Assembly (NCBI GenBank): GCA_964035545.1
Contig: OZ037765.1
Location: 15,742,698 to 15,806,697 of the forward strand
DNA length: 64,000 nucleotides
Direction: 5' to 3'
Source of the DNA: Bugula neritina
Taxonomy: Eukaryota; Bryozoa; Gymnolaemata; Cheilostomatida; Bugulidae
Positions within the stretch are counted from its first letter, which is position 1, and every line of letters begins with the position of its first letter. Below the pieces are notes generated by a model, which saw only the letters and a list, made by a program, of their open reading frames with translations, was not told the DNA's origin and did not search any database. A program made the position numbers and the translations under genes. Shown piece by piece: positions 25,301 through 40,300 of this stretch.

Positions 25301-28300
25301 AGCTTAAATTACAATGCAGCACGGTAAAATTATTATATATACATTCACATGCATACATATGCACACACGTAAATATATATATTTTATACTCAAATACTTT
25401 GAGATAACGTGAATGGCACTCTCCGTCAGGTTGCTGTGAAGAGTGGTTGTATTTTTGTACCTCAAAAGTCACTGATAACGCCTGCAATGAGTTGTCAACA
25501 CAGTATGCCGGAGCAGTGGCGCCAACTGAGTTACTCGCAGGAGCTGCCACCATCTGTTGTTGTGTGCTTACCTAGTATAACAGCCAAGAGCAGTAATGTT
25601 TCACTTTCTGCCCCCATCGAAGATCTTCCTGTACCTTCAAGCAGTGGTAAGGAATCTGATAATTTGTTACAACATGTGTTGGGTTGATAACCTGATTTGA
25701 TATATAAAAAGTGAAATGTTTGTTGGCTTATTTTTTAATTTCTTTGTAGGCGTTTCTCCCAGCTTTCCTGTCACATGTGCGATTGAAAATCTTTCTGTGT
25801 ACAGCCATGTCCAAGGAGGTTTCCCCTATCTCATTGAACCAGCAAACCTAGTAACTGCAGTCTCGTTCAATACGCAGCCACTGAACAGTTGTGCCAGCAG
25901 CGGCTCTCAGTCGCCACCTACTTCGCTGTCACTACATATATCTACTGTAGTAGATCCTACACACTGTACCATATCATCAACACAGGTTAACGAACTACAT
26001 TTTGTTATTCCAATGTCATAGTGTAAAATAATTTGCTATTTTACATAGTGCAACATCAGTATTTTGTACTATATTGTGGATGGTATAATATTCTATTTCT
26101 CATAGATTAAACTGGTGTTGCAACTTCTTACATCCTGGATAGACATCATTCCTCTGTTACTTACACGCATTACTGTGGAAAGTGCAGCATCAAAGCCAGC
26201 CATGCTTGGCAACTCCTGCCATTCTATCTCTTCTGTTGTAAGTGCATACATTTGCATCATAATATATAGTATTAGTATTCCAATTAGAAAATTAAATGTT
26301 TTCAATTTTGACTGATGATGAGTTGGTAATGGGAAACTCAAGTGTATAATTGTTTGATAATTGTTAATTCGTTGGTTTTTAACACTTAGACTGATGAGAA
26401 GGCAACTTACTATGAAGTTGATAGAAACTCAGGGAGTTTGCATGAAGGTGCTCAGACTACTAGTTCTACTTCTACTACTTCAACCTCATCATCAGCATCT
26501 CACAAGTCTATAAAAGTGGTAATTAAGGCTCCAAAACTGTCTCTCAACATGTTGCTGAAAGAGGACGGGTAGGATATTTTTTCTGAATATATTCAAGTTG
26601 AATCACCCTCTTCATGAAAATGTTGCTTTTGTTCTCAAAGCATCATTGCCATTTTAGTCAATCTCAACAATTTGCATTTAATCTTGTTAACGCTTCTGAT
26701 ACAAACAATCTCTGATCCATGATTCCAGTGTGTGCTATAATTGTATAACTTCAAGCTTAATATGACTGTTGAATGTTCTGCAGGTTTAAAAGGCACAGCT
26801 TGTGTGCGATAAGTGAAGACATATCTTGCAATATGGATATTAATGGAGAGTACACTAAAGTCCAACTAAAGATCTGGTCATCAGAGTTGCTTCATGGATA
26901 CTTTGAGTGAGTTGTCTATTCAAACGAGTATACGAAAGCATGCGAAAATAGAAATGTAAAAAAGCTTGTACTCTACAAATCTAATTTATTATATAATTGT
27001 TAGCATTCGCTGTGAAGAGTTTGTTGCTGGACCTAAACACGGTCTGCTCCTCTCCTCAACTCGAAGATTTCTCAACCTTCAGTCTTGTCCAGTCAAATTA
27101 GGTACAGAAGTGTTGAATTCTAGAGATGTCTCTCAAATGGTAAAAGAATTGGCTGTTTATTCTTCTCTTTGTTCATATTACAATTGTGGTACACATGTGT
27201 TTACATGCATAGTATGTTCATTAAAATATCAGCATGACTATAATGCACATGAGAACAACTTCACATTTCTACAGTTTCCATGTTGCTGACAACTATAAAC
27301 CTTGTCATTTCTAGCAATTACTGAGAAGATAAGTTGTCTTGATATGTCTGGACAGCGCACATTCTACTAACATATATTTACATATGGAAAAAATTTATTT
27401 GGGTATATTTCGTAGGCTAATCTTATGAATAAGATATTATTATGTATATTATAACATGCTAAAAATATTTCTATTATCTGCTAAAAACACCTTTGCTTTT
27501 TTTGGTGTTGAACTTATAGTTTGAATGTGCCTGAAATTATAGAGTGCACTTAAGTTTATTCTGAAATTGATGGTGGGAAAAGATGTGTATAACACATTTA
27601 TTTCTTGAAACTTTTTGGTATACTATACAATTACTTTACATGGCTCAGCCGATATATTGTCTTCCATAACTCAATTACACAGTTAATAGTCATGGATGGA
27701 AATAATAATGTGTAGATGAAAGACAAGCCAAGAGAAGCATTTCTCAACTTCACTTACACTAGAGCTTCGTGCCAGAGTTTGAAGCAGCGGCTGAGTTTGG
27801 CAGACAGTGGGGATCTGTTGAAAGAGGGGCAAGGGACATCTGGTAAATTATCGGGCGAGATGCAAGACAGCAGAAATTACGGTGTCACTGCTGAACCCAA
27901 TCATATATCTGAATTGTGCGTTGATTTGACTCAGTGCGACATCATATGCTATATGCCCGTCATCGCTGATGTACTCGAGGTATAGTTGTAGTATGCATAC
28001 ATAGTATACAGTCTGTCATATGCATACATATAATAGAGGTTATAGTGTGCATACATAGTATGCAGGTTAGAGTATGCATACATAGTATACAGGCTTCAAT
28101 ATGCATACATATAATAAAGGTTATAGTGTGTATGAATTAAATTCACTCCCAGTATTTGCAGTATGTTTTGAAATATATATATTGTTGTGTGGGTGTATAT
28201 TTGTATATGACTACTCACCTGGTGCTTGTTTGTTACCTACTTTATTAAACTGTTGGGGTGAGGGTTCAAACATGAAAATTGTGAGAATTGTAATTTCTAA

Positions 28301-31300
28301 CAGTCATTAGAGAACAATCGCTGTAATTACATTTCTTTAGAAATATTAAATTATACATAGCACTGTTAGAAAAGAATCTCTCAAACTGATTCTGCATTGC
28401 AGTCAATCAAAAGCACTCGCTTGTAGTCATGGAGTAAATCACTTAGACATTACCATGTAACATCCCAAAATGTATACTATGTGACAAGTCACAGCTAGAA
28501 TATGTGTGCCTGTATATGTATATGTACATTTGTGTGTGTGTGTGTAGAAACACAATTTATTTATTTTAACTAGAAAACAGTCAGTCACAAAAGAGTGGTA
28601 GGTCTGTATAGAAGTATGCATATAGAGTGCATAAACAACTGAACTTACAGCTGAGCTGGTTGATGCTCAATCAGTGATTATGATGATGTTGACAGATTCT
28701 TCTGTTAGACCTTGCACCAGCTGCTAAAAAGTTGGTGTCTCAAGTATTATCGTCTTCTGAGACTCCACATGATAAGCCGAAGGATGCGTCTCAAGCCCGC
28801 ACTCCTTGGTTGCACTCCCGCACTTTACCTTTACTCCATTTTACTATTGGCAACTTTAGACTGATACTACCAGTAAGTTTAGCATATGACTACAAGGGTA
28901 TGATATACTATTTTGTTCCATGTGCTTGTGTATTTATGAGTTTCCATGAAAAATACAGGCTTTTTGAGGAATTTGATATCAATTTGAATGTAGCATTTTG
29001 TTTAGATTGACTCACAACTTGATGAGTGCCATGATGTACTTGTTATGGGGGTTCATGGAGTGGAGTTGACACCACAAGTAGATAACCCACTGCCACATCT
29101 AATTCTTGATAATCAGCTTTATCAACAGAAAATTAAAAAGCTCAACTTCCATGGTTCTCCTGGTTTGTCGTTATTATGTCCGGTCTATGCTTGACTTTTT
29201 ATATTATATTGCGTAATTTTTCAATGTAGAATAACTAACTACTATGTTAGTTATTAAAATCGTGTTTTCTAATCATGGCCTTTTTAAGATGTTGGTTCAT
29301 ACAAAACATATTCTAATTGTTTCTTTTGGCAAAGACCTATGCCAAATCTAGTCTTTCCTTTTTCGTACAGTTTACTGATTAAATCTGTCTTCCTTGAGCT
29401 GTAAGTTACTATGTTGTTTATTATATGTAGTCTGCTACAACATATTATTTCTCTAGCTGCATATTTTTAACTCAATTAAGTGTCATAATTTTATGCATTG
29501 TAGTTGATAACCGTCAATTTCAAATGGATTTGCATGCATTAGGCGTGTTTACTGGTAAATGGACTCAAATGAAGCTGGAAGAAAAAAAGCCCTATTATTC
29601 TTCATCAGAAAACCCTGCGTTTGAGTGGAACAAAATTGCACAGGCTGAGTAAATACCTCATTTTGGTTGCAGTATTTTTTTAATGACTAACAAATTTTAG
29701 AAGAACTTTCAAGAGGTCAGTAACCAGTATTGTTATTTTTATTTTAGAGAACTGAAAATTGCCAAACTAGATCCAATTGTTTCCCCGTTGAACTTAAAAC
29801 TGCAGTTTGCACCAGCTATTACTTACCATAAGGTATTGTTTTTACTCTGTCATGTTATATCATCTTGGGTTTCATAATTAAGCTGATAAGCAACTACTTG
29901 TAGACCTTTTCTAGTAATAAAATGTGAAAACTGAATTTCTACAGCTTGTAGATTCTTAGCTGTATAGTGAGTGTAACTTTATATCCTTTTATGTCCTGTA
30001 TTTCAGACAACTGTATGTGGTCATAGTGCAGAGGTGAACGTTACTTCCGATGTGCTATTCTGTCTCTCAGATGTACATATCAACCTCATGTATCTACTTT
30101 CTATGGAGCTCATTTCTTCTTTCAAGGATATACTTTTGAGCCAGCAGTTAGAGGCCGCTCCTGCATCTTCAACTCAAAAACGTAGCCTAAAGGTATAGTT
30201 TAACTATTCGAGCACTCTTGTTCTGCACCAATGTGTGCACATAGCACAGTCACGGAGCACGTTTCATGATACTGATAAAAGTGATTGAAACAATTGTGCT
30301 GGCAAGTCCTTGTTTAAATTTTAATTTCGGTTGCATGTTGTGTGCGAAGTTATTGCAAGCCTGTTTTGATGTTGAAGTAGGCTATCCGACTTAAAACCTA
30401 CTCAGAGTTTTTTGAGGCTACACATTTAGAAAATCAGCATGTCTTAGATTTGGCGTCATTGAAATGGTTTGATCAACTTGTGTTTTTTGCAACTTTTAGG
30501 AAGAAGTATCTAACAAAAAGGCAGGAATGATCTCACATTATGTTACTATGGTGACAGCTGTAGATGTCCTTTTGACTGCCCGCCACATATCTCTATCATT
30601 GAAAGGGGACAAGGGAGTGAACCCTATAGCTAGGGTCACATTCACACAGCCTCATACTCTCCTCTGTACTAAGCCATCATCAGAAAGATTAGAGATATCA
30701 TGTTATGATATGAGTATAAGCTTGGGACCATCATTTGTGCTCAACACCAATGGTAATTAAACGTAGCTGATAATCAATAAAAACACACTACTTTGTACTA
30801 AGTATGATAAAGTTCAAGCAATTTTCAAATGGTTGCATGATCGTTCAAAAAGCTTTTTTGGTAATTAGCTATAATAATTTATCTAGGTGAATATAATTTT
30901 CCGGTTTCTCTTAATTATGTTTTTTTATGTTTGGGGATGGCTCCATATACAGTTCAATTAAAATTTAGAAGGTTGAGTTTAAAATGGGGCTGCTCAATTA
31001 TGTGAGATCTAATTGTGCTATCAAAACCTTGCAAAACATATCTTTTCGGTAGTATTTAAATATAATTCTAGAGCTGTATGTTCAAGCAAATTAATTTTAT
31101 AGGGCATTTCTCACATGTCTCCCTTGAATTAGTTTATTAGCTTATTCTGCAGTTGACATCTGTAGAAGAAGAAAATTGGAAAGCATAATATTTGATCACA
31201 TTGAGCGAATAAAAAGTTAGCTAAAACTTGAGTTCTCTTTCTTCAGTTTCTGTTTTTTAGGTTACTTGCATTTTAATGTTTTTCTTAATCGGGGTTTATA

Positions 31301-34300
31301 TTTATTGCACTAAAAGATTACAATCATCATAATTATGACTGGTATCATTCGTGTATTGTAGGAAATTATTAAATAACTGTCATTTTCTTAGCAAACCAAT
31401 TTGTCAACCAAATTTGAATTTCTTGTTCATTTGTTCAACATAATTTATATTCAAATAGAACACACTACACGATATTTTTATTAGGCAACAGTGTTTTTTA
31501 GAAAAATTCATATATTCATGCATATTTCTATTGTGCATTAAAAAACAAATTTTTGAAGTTTGTCAACTCAAATTAATTTTTAAATACCCAAAACTTAAAC
31601 AATTCAAAGGTGCTAGTTTTCTTTGTATAAGCTATTCGGCTTTTTTCTGGTTGTTTATTTATTTTTGTCTTGGGAAATTTCTACTACAGCTAATAAGTTG
31701 TGTTGAACATTTACAAATAAATTAAGTGCATGAAGAAAAAAGTCATATAATTGATTTTGGGGTGTTCAACGAATTGCTCTCAAAGTATGAGAATGTTTTC
31801 AGATAATTCTTTGCCACACACTGGGGACTTTCCGGAATCTTTGCTGACAAGTCAACTTGGTCTTCCAGATGATAAGACTGGAATATTACCTTGTTTATTC
31901 ACTCTCAAGATCAAAGGCATTTTAGATAAACGTATGTATCTTTTTAACTGTAGTAAACGTGTTCACGTGTTTTTCAGGCAAAATGCTGATTGGTGACTCA
32001 GTGCTAAATTTTGATGTTGAATAAAAATGTTTTTACTTGCTTGTGATATTTCAACTGGTGGTGTCGTGGTATTTCTGTGAGTTAATCGCTACAAAATCAT
32101 GTCATTGCTGGTTTTAAATACTTTTCACAAGTTTTAAGAGGTATGAAACAAACAGCAAAGACTGTCTATTGATGGTTTTGGTGTAAACACTAGCTCTGTA
32201 GTTGTTCAATGGCTAACTTTAGCAGTTTCTAGTTACATTGAGATAATGTAATTATTGTGTCACTGGAGTAGATGGTCAACTGTGCTTATACATATGGATG
32301 TTGTGCCATTTTGGCTTATTTCCTCAAATTGAAACTAGCCCATAGCTACGATTTTGTATTAGGCTATATGATTTTACTGAGTTTTGTTTTATAAGCATGG
32401 TGAAGTGCACCAAAATATCTCATCAGCTGTTACAGAATTAATTGCTGAAGTTGAAGTGTTCAATTAAGATAATTGCACTATATTTTGAAATATTGTTTCT
32501 TTTTATTATTTGTTTTAGCTGAGATAAACATTGACATTGGCAGGCCTGTCGCCATATCCTTATCTGTAGAAACAGTGGAGAGTGTGAGAGCAGCATTAGT
32601 GTCTCTCATTCCTGATGCTTGCAGATCTAGACAAAATTCTGCATTTTCTTCTCAAGATCCTGCTCTACAACCAGAAAGCAGCACTACTAAATCTAGTGCA
32701 AAACTTGGTTAGCATTACATTTTAGTATCAATGTAATAGTTTATCAATGCGGTAGTCCAATTAGTTTTTGTGCAGGCTCACAAATTCGGCACAATTGTGC
32801 TGAGAGCCTATAATGTTTATTTTGTTTTAAAATTTATAGTTCAAGAAGCTATTAATTTGTGGTTGTCTTCTCTAGATATACAGCTGTTGGACACTTATCC
32901 GAAGTTTCCAATCAACACACTTGCTTTGACCTCATCGAAATTTACACTCAGCATTGGGTTCCGTGAAAGGCAGAAAGTACACTTCCATATGCATCACTAC
33001 AGTTTAACTACATCTGTGGTGTCTTCAACAGGTCAGTCCTCAGATTTCTTGTAACTTAGCTTAATTGTAGTAATAATTAAATATGTTTTATGAATTGAAC
33101 GAAATAAAGAAATCAGTATCAGATCAGTAACTCTATTAAATTGATTCCCTTTTCAAGAAACCTCATTTGTGCGAAGAAATAGCTTACCAATGCCGTCTAT
33201 TTTTGCATGCCTCAATATGCAATAATGCATAAATGTCATACAAGAGATCAAACTGTGCATTGCATAATTTCCTTTCTACTTCATTTGTCGCCCAATAGCA
33301 CTGCATCTAACATGAAGAATATTGGTGATCTTGGTGTGTACCAAATGTTTCGGTTTTTCCCATATTTTTCAGTACTAATGCATGTTTCATGAGTCCAACA
33401 TTTAACATAGTATCAGTGAATTCTCAGCTCAATAGATAATTGTAATGCTTGTACTCAACTTGTAACGAGCACTTGAACTAGTATATAAACAATGAATATA
33501 CACTGCATATGTTTTAGACTTTGACCAGCTGGACATCGCTCTACAGTTTGCTGCGGTTGATATTGAGCTAATAGTTTCATCTCCTCAGCTGCTCAACTCA
33601 CGAGTTTTGGGGCCTTTCTCCTTTACTGCTGATGTCAATTCCGCTATTTCCCGTTTACATGTTCCATTTTCAAATATAAAGATCAGTTCATCCGTACTTC
33701 CTTTCCAAGCTGGAATAGAGAATATAGAAATCTTTACCTCTTGTTTTGCGGAATTGTCTGCTATTTTTGTTCAGGTTTGTTGTTTTTTGTATTATATGAC
33801 TCTGAGAATATTTTAATTTTGTGATGGTATCGATTGCTGCTCTATGTATTAGTATAGAATTGATGCTGTTAAATTGTCTTCTCTTTTTTTTCACACTTGT
33901 TAATGAAGTAAGCACTAACTTATAATTGAGAGTTGGTAGTCTCTGGCATGGCACACACATACATTCTCTTATACATTGGTATGTACATCCAATGCCTTTT
34001 CTGGTTTAGAAAACTGAACTTCCTCCACGTTCTTCTGGTGGTAACTGGATGTCTGCTTCTGTCTCAAATGACCCTAGCAGACTGTCACTTGATTCTTCTG
34101 ATTATTATGATGATCTGCGAATGGGGGCATTTAAGTATCTGCTGGAAAAAGGTAGGTACATTTATTTTTATATTTCTGTACATTCTTTCATATACTTTGA
34201 CCTTTTCACACTAACATGTATTGTTTTATTAGCATTGTCTCACCAGCTAACAAACGGTTAACTACTATACTTATATGACCAGTAGTTATGTTGCATTAGT

Positions 34301-37300
34301 TTACTATATTTGGTAAACAGCTAACTACTATACTTATGTGAATAGTAGTAGCTGGTAAACAATACTGCTTGATCATGTTGTAGAGAGGAAGCTGCCTGTA
34401 GCCAACACTGTCCTATTCTATAGTGACCATGACAGCAGCACTCTCACCTGGACCTATTTGCAGCCTCGTGTCATTTCTGCTATACACATAAACCCTATAC
34501 CATTTGACTACCCAGTCGATCCTAATGCAGGGTTTTTTCTTCAAGATGTACAGGTAAAATAAGTTTTACTATGTCAAGGCTAACCAACATCTTTACATCA
34601 CGTATTATCCTATTTGACAATTTTGTTTGCAGGACACCTGATTGCTGCTTATTTAATATCAAGTTTTGGTTTACATTTATCAGATAGGATGCAGCTTGGA
34701 ATACTGGAATCTCAAATCTAGCAGTTTTACCAAATATGCAGATTTCTCAATAAGCGAACAGTTTGGTACAAGTGTCAGTTTGCCGTTGGTGACTAGCGGT
34801 CTTGCTGTTTCCTCTAGAACATGGAGAATAGTCATCAACTACTATCTTGAAAGGAACTACTGTCTAGACCCAGTAGAGTAAGTCTTGTATGATTTTAGAC
34901 TCTAGTGGTTGCAATTTGTTTTCTATCAAGTTCGAAAGTTTCTTTCGCCACTCATTAAGCTAACGTAGGTGCGTCTGCCATGTTGTCATTCATGTTCATA
35001 GCATGTGGTTTGTAGAGACTACGTGTTTGCGATGGTATCACCCGCTGTTCTTGTGGCCGCCATGAAGGTCGACTCGAAGTACGCCCCTTCTCTAGTACCC
35101 ACTCTTCAAGTTTCACTTAATGTTAATCAGATGAGATTGAATATTGCCAGCAGCCACACATTTGCAGCAGGTCAGCATTGTATATATTAGTGTATTTCAT
35201 TATTCAGTGTATGGTATATTGTATACATTAGTATATTTCATTATTCAGTGTATGGTATATTGTTGAACAGCCCTGGTTTACACCATTCGATGTGCATAGC
35301 TACAATCCAACTGCTATTATTTTCTCCGATGCAGCACTCGCAGGCACCTCTCTATTATGCCAGACGGTGATCTCATGGCACAGAATATAGATCTCATTGT
35401 CATTCATATAAAATATATCTGGTGGAAATCATAAAAAGTGATAAGGAAAGTAATTAGGGTTTAATTTTTTAAGTATGCTCTACAAATACATACTATAAAT
35501 CTGTTGGCTATTCAAATTATATGAGTTTTAGAGTTCAGTGTTCACCTATTTTGAGCAATAAAATGTACCTGCAGCTTAATTATTTTAGTCAATTGTTTAA
35601 GAAAGGGGAGATTTTAATTTTTTATATAAACCAATAGTATTAATGTTGTTCAATATTTGCACCAAGTGTTTAGGGCTAAACTTCATTCAGCAGTTATATT
35701 TAGGCTTTGAAAAATGCATAATTGTAACGCAGGTGCTACACTGAGCTCTGGAGGTAACAGTTCTTCCAAATCTTCCAAAATGGTACAAAATAGTAGATTA
35801 AAAATCTGAACAACTATATTATTTAGGTACTTTGGAGGAATTATAACAAACTAAATGACTAATCAACATTAATTTTGACTCTTTATCAAGTGGTTAGAAT
35901 TTTTTCCACAAAAATTTCTATACTAGGCTTCAATTTGTAGAAAACTGGAACATACTTCATTAATGGTGACAAGCGCTAAGATAGGCTCTGAAAGCGGCTA
36001 GTTTTATTATGTAAGAGTTTTTTACCATCAACGCTAAGGAGAGCCTGTAGATTTGAGAAAACACGATTAACATAGCAAAAACATGCTTGTGCCATATTAT
36101 ATAAAATAAAGTCACAATTCTGGAGTTAAATCTATAGTGAAGTTCCAAACTTTTCTGAATATTATATGAATTTGTTGTGTGACACCTTTATAAAGGGACA
36201 TGTGTTATAAGCTAGTGTATATGTTTGAATCTTACGAAAACTCTTTAAAACAATAACAATGCTAATATTATTTTCCTAGCAGCTTTAAAAAAACTAAGTA
36301 TACATGTGTATGTTTTACACAGACCAAGTTAGCGAAAACCTGGTTAATAGTAAATCCACTAATTAGATAAAGCTAAAAGCAGAAAGAGGAGTAATTCAGA
36401 TTAAAAGGGAAAAATAACAATTTTATTGCCATTAATTAATATCGTAGCTAAACTGTAAGCTTGCTCCTCTTTACTGAATCACAGCCAACATAAGAATATA
36501 AAGGAATTAAAAATATGAAGTCGCATCATGCATCCGTTACTCCAGCAATTGTAGTAACTTGTGACCAAAAATGGGTGGCATTGCTTTGCTTGACTTTTCT
36601 ACTCTGATATTTTGAAGAATTTACAAGTACTTTTTTTCAGAACAAGCTATAGTGTAATATTGACCCACTAACATACAGTCATACCGGAGATTAACAAAAA
36701 AAAAAGTTTGTGAGTGCTATAGCACTGATTGTTTTGTTTCAAGTAAATAAGCATACACATAGAGCAAGTTTGTGATTTTAAAATAAATGTGAAAACTCAC
36801 TTCTGCTATCAGCTGTAGCATATACGTTCATTGTAGTTTTCAGAGAAGAGTAAACCGGCACTAATATAAAGATATTTATTTATTGTTTTACTAAACTGGC
36901 TTGCATAAAATGAGGCATGCAGTTTTCTTCCATCAAATAACAAAAGTAATTTATGAAGGCTCATGTTGAAGTTAATTCATCGGTGAGCCGCGGTAGGGGT
37001 AGGATACGCATAAGGAATTTGAAAGTGCCCTAAATTGCTTTTATGCCCATATAATGTAGCCCACACATGTATAGTATTGCCTAATTAGCATTTTTATTAA
37101 ACTGCACTTCAACATCATGTGCTGCAGGTCATCATGAGAAGCTGGTACATTTCAATCTAAATTGGGAAGGGGATAGCTACAGACAAGATATCTTCAGCAT
37201 GCTACTTGACAACACTTTACTGGAACTTATTGTTTGGCCTTGTCAGCTTAATAATTCTTTGACTAGCCCATCGGTCAAATTTCAATCCTCTCACAGCCTC

Positions 37301-40300
37301 ACGCTGCGCTTTTGTGATCTGGAGTGAGTAACTTGTTACAAGAATTAGTACAATTATTTTATTTTTGAATTATGCTAACTAATATCTAGGAGAATACTTA
37401 GAATAATAAGTTAACAAAGTGGTGAACTGATCTGTAGGCACCTGGTGTGGAAGCCTATGGTGGCATTGGAAGATATTAAAGTTGATGGCTCATTTGCTAC
37501 TCAGGGAAATCAGGTAGGCAGACACATTTATATGACAATGCATAACATGTTTTGTATGATATATAAGATATTTTGTATAATATATATGATATCTTTTGCA
37601 ATATATGCAGTATGTTGTACAATAGTTCAGTTAAAATGATTTAACTTTTTGGGCCCAATTTGTTCATTTACCAGTTTTTTAAGACTAAATTATGCTTATA
37701 AAAAAGTGAAGCACCACGTTTTTATAACATGTCAACTTTTGTATTCAGTGGCTTATGGCATCTTTTGTCTGTTATTACTGTTTCACCTTGCTTTGTTCAC
37801 ATGGAAAAAATTTGGCATAATTTGCGAATTAGTTTTAAGGAAGTAAATAAACTGTTGAATGCTGCTATTTCGGTTTATTTTATAAATTACCAAGCTACGA
37901 TGTACTATTTTTTAAATATATTATTCACATTATTAGGAATTATACTTTGTTTTTGGTTATCATACACCCCATATTAAAATTTGTTTCACATTTTGATAGA
38001 TCTAACTCCTTGAACCCCACATGCACTGCATTATTAGCCACATTTTGTAATATCACCTTTGTATACTAATTGTAGAGATGCTATTCACTCGATGTTGGTA
38101 TTGGAAAAACAGAAATGACCATGAGTCAGGATTGCATTAATACTATTCTTCAGCTGTTCAGTATGTTTAAGCAGCACACTGGCGGCTTACAGCATCTGCC
38201 CATCAGTTACATGTACACCATGTGTAACAACACTCATGTGGGCTTGTATGTAAAACAGGTATCTTAATCACACTACCAACATTTGAAGTAGTAGAGGAAC
38301 TACTTTTCCTTTTATTGATAATGTGTTATTTACAATACCACATATTTTCAAGCATGCGTTTCTTTCTACATATTATTAGTGATGTTAAAAAATGTTTATT
38401 AGTATAAGTTTCAACTGTATGCAAGCCAGTATCATCTGTTCAATCTAAGTTTTCTACTCGTTTTATTGTACTCTACTAAAAGTATTAATTGACTGGATTT
38501 TTTATGCTATATTGCCCAATTAATCTAATCTCACCAATGTCACGACAATAGCAAAACTCGGGGAAAAGCACTTTTATTTACTAGAACTGTGATTTATTAT
38601 GTTAAATAAAAGATCAGTAAAGTCTGTTTACCTTGGCATGATAGGTGTTATCTCCCTTTTTTATTTAAAGGTCAGCTGTGATGATAACTCAGCTATACAT
38701 ATTCCACCAGGCACAGCCCACCCTTTCTGTTGGAATAAATACTCTCCTTTAAAAGTTCAACTTTCTCAGGATAAAGGTCTACACAACTGGAGCTCTGCCT
38801 CTCCTTTAGATGATACAGGTGTACACGTCACCAAAATATGGAATCATGTTCCATTCAAAGATAGAGACTCCAATTATGTTACTTTGTTTATAGATGTTGA
38901 GAAGATGACATCAGTTCATAAAGTGGTATGTAAATATAAGCAATGTATCATAGTTGTCTTCACTCTGTAGTCACGTCTGGTAGTTCAGACTCTACAGTAT
39001 TCAAGGGCTAAAGATAGTGGGGGCTAGTGAAATTTATCCACTGATGTTTTCCATGGCTTATATATTATCATTGCTAATGTATGCACCCCCTGTATGGCCC
39101 AGCCTGTTCACAAAGGAAGCGTGAACAAGCTTGAAAAAATTCAGAAACCTTTGATGAGAATTATTTCACCAAATGCATCTTACTGAAAAAGTCTAGTCAT
39201 CAACTCCCCTCCAACCATCTAGCTACTTCTTAATAATGCTGGATCAGAGTACTAATGTAAAGTCATCAATGACAAAATTTATTCATTGAACTTAATAGTT
39301 TGGCCAAACAGTAACAGTTGAGATCTATACTACAAATGCGTGTGCCAATATGTCACACCAAAAATTTGTTGAGTAGTTCTTTTATTAAGTATGCTATGTA
39401 ATTTATGTAATAGGTTATTTTTCCTATCTACCTATTTCAAAATTCCCTTTTTTCACTGTTGTAAATTTCCTCCAGTAAGAACGGAAATGGCGTATGAAAG
39501 ATATAAATAAATCTAAATCTACGGTAACAAACTTGTAACATGTATGCTGTAAGAGTGCGGGCTAGAGTGAAGTACACAAAGCACAGTACGCTGTATGGCA
39601 TGCCTTCATAGTTTATATCAAGATTATAGGCCATGGTACTCTGCTGATGATGGGACTAACTGTACTGCAATGCATATGAGCGATCAAAATACATACCAAC
39701 TCAATTTTATAACCAATTTTTCTTCGGTGTAGCAATTAAATCAAAGATGTTGAATTGAATATTATGTTATTCAATTGTTATCTTTCAGGTTACTATTAGT
39801 GGAAGTGTTTGTGTGACCAGTCGATTGAGCACAACTCATTTGGACATTCGCCTTTCCACAACTGAAAAGCATAATTTTCACATGAAGGTACAATACTATG
39901 TTCTGTATTCAAAGAGCAGTACCAAGTAGCTTTTTTATAGTTATGAAAGAAATTGTAATTGGAAAGTCATTTTTTCTTTTTTACTTGAATTGTATCTGGA
40001 AGACTATTCCTATATTGTAGATATCTCCAAGCTTTTCATTCAGCAGTTTTGCTATAAGCAATGGATGTGGTAAAGAGTTGAGAGTTCGAGAAGTGGCCTC
40101 AAAAGCTGACGATCAACATCCATATTCACAGCCAATACATTTGGACCATAAAGCAGTAGCAGCACTAGATTTATTTACTGTTTCTGTAAGTTACTGTTTT
40201 GCCGTCTATATAATATTTTGTCCATGTTACTTTCAAACACAAAATATTTTTGTCGCTAAAATTTACATAATTATACATATTATTGTTAAGACTGCTTGCT

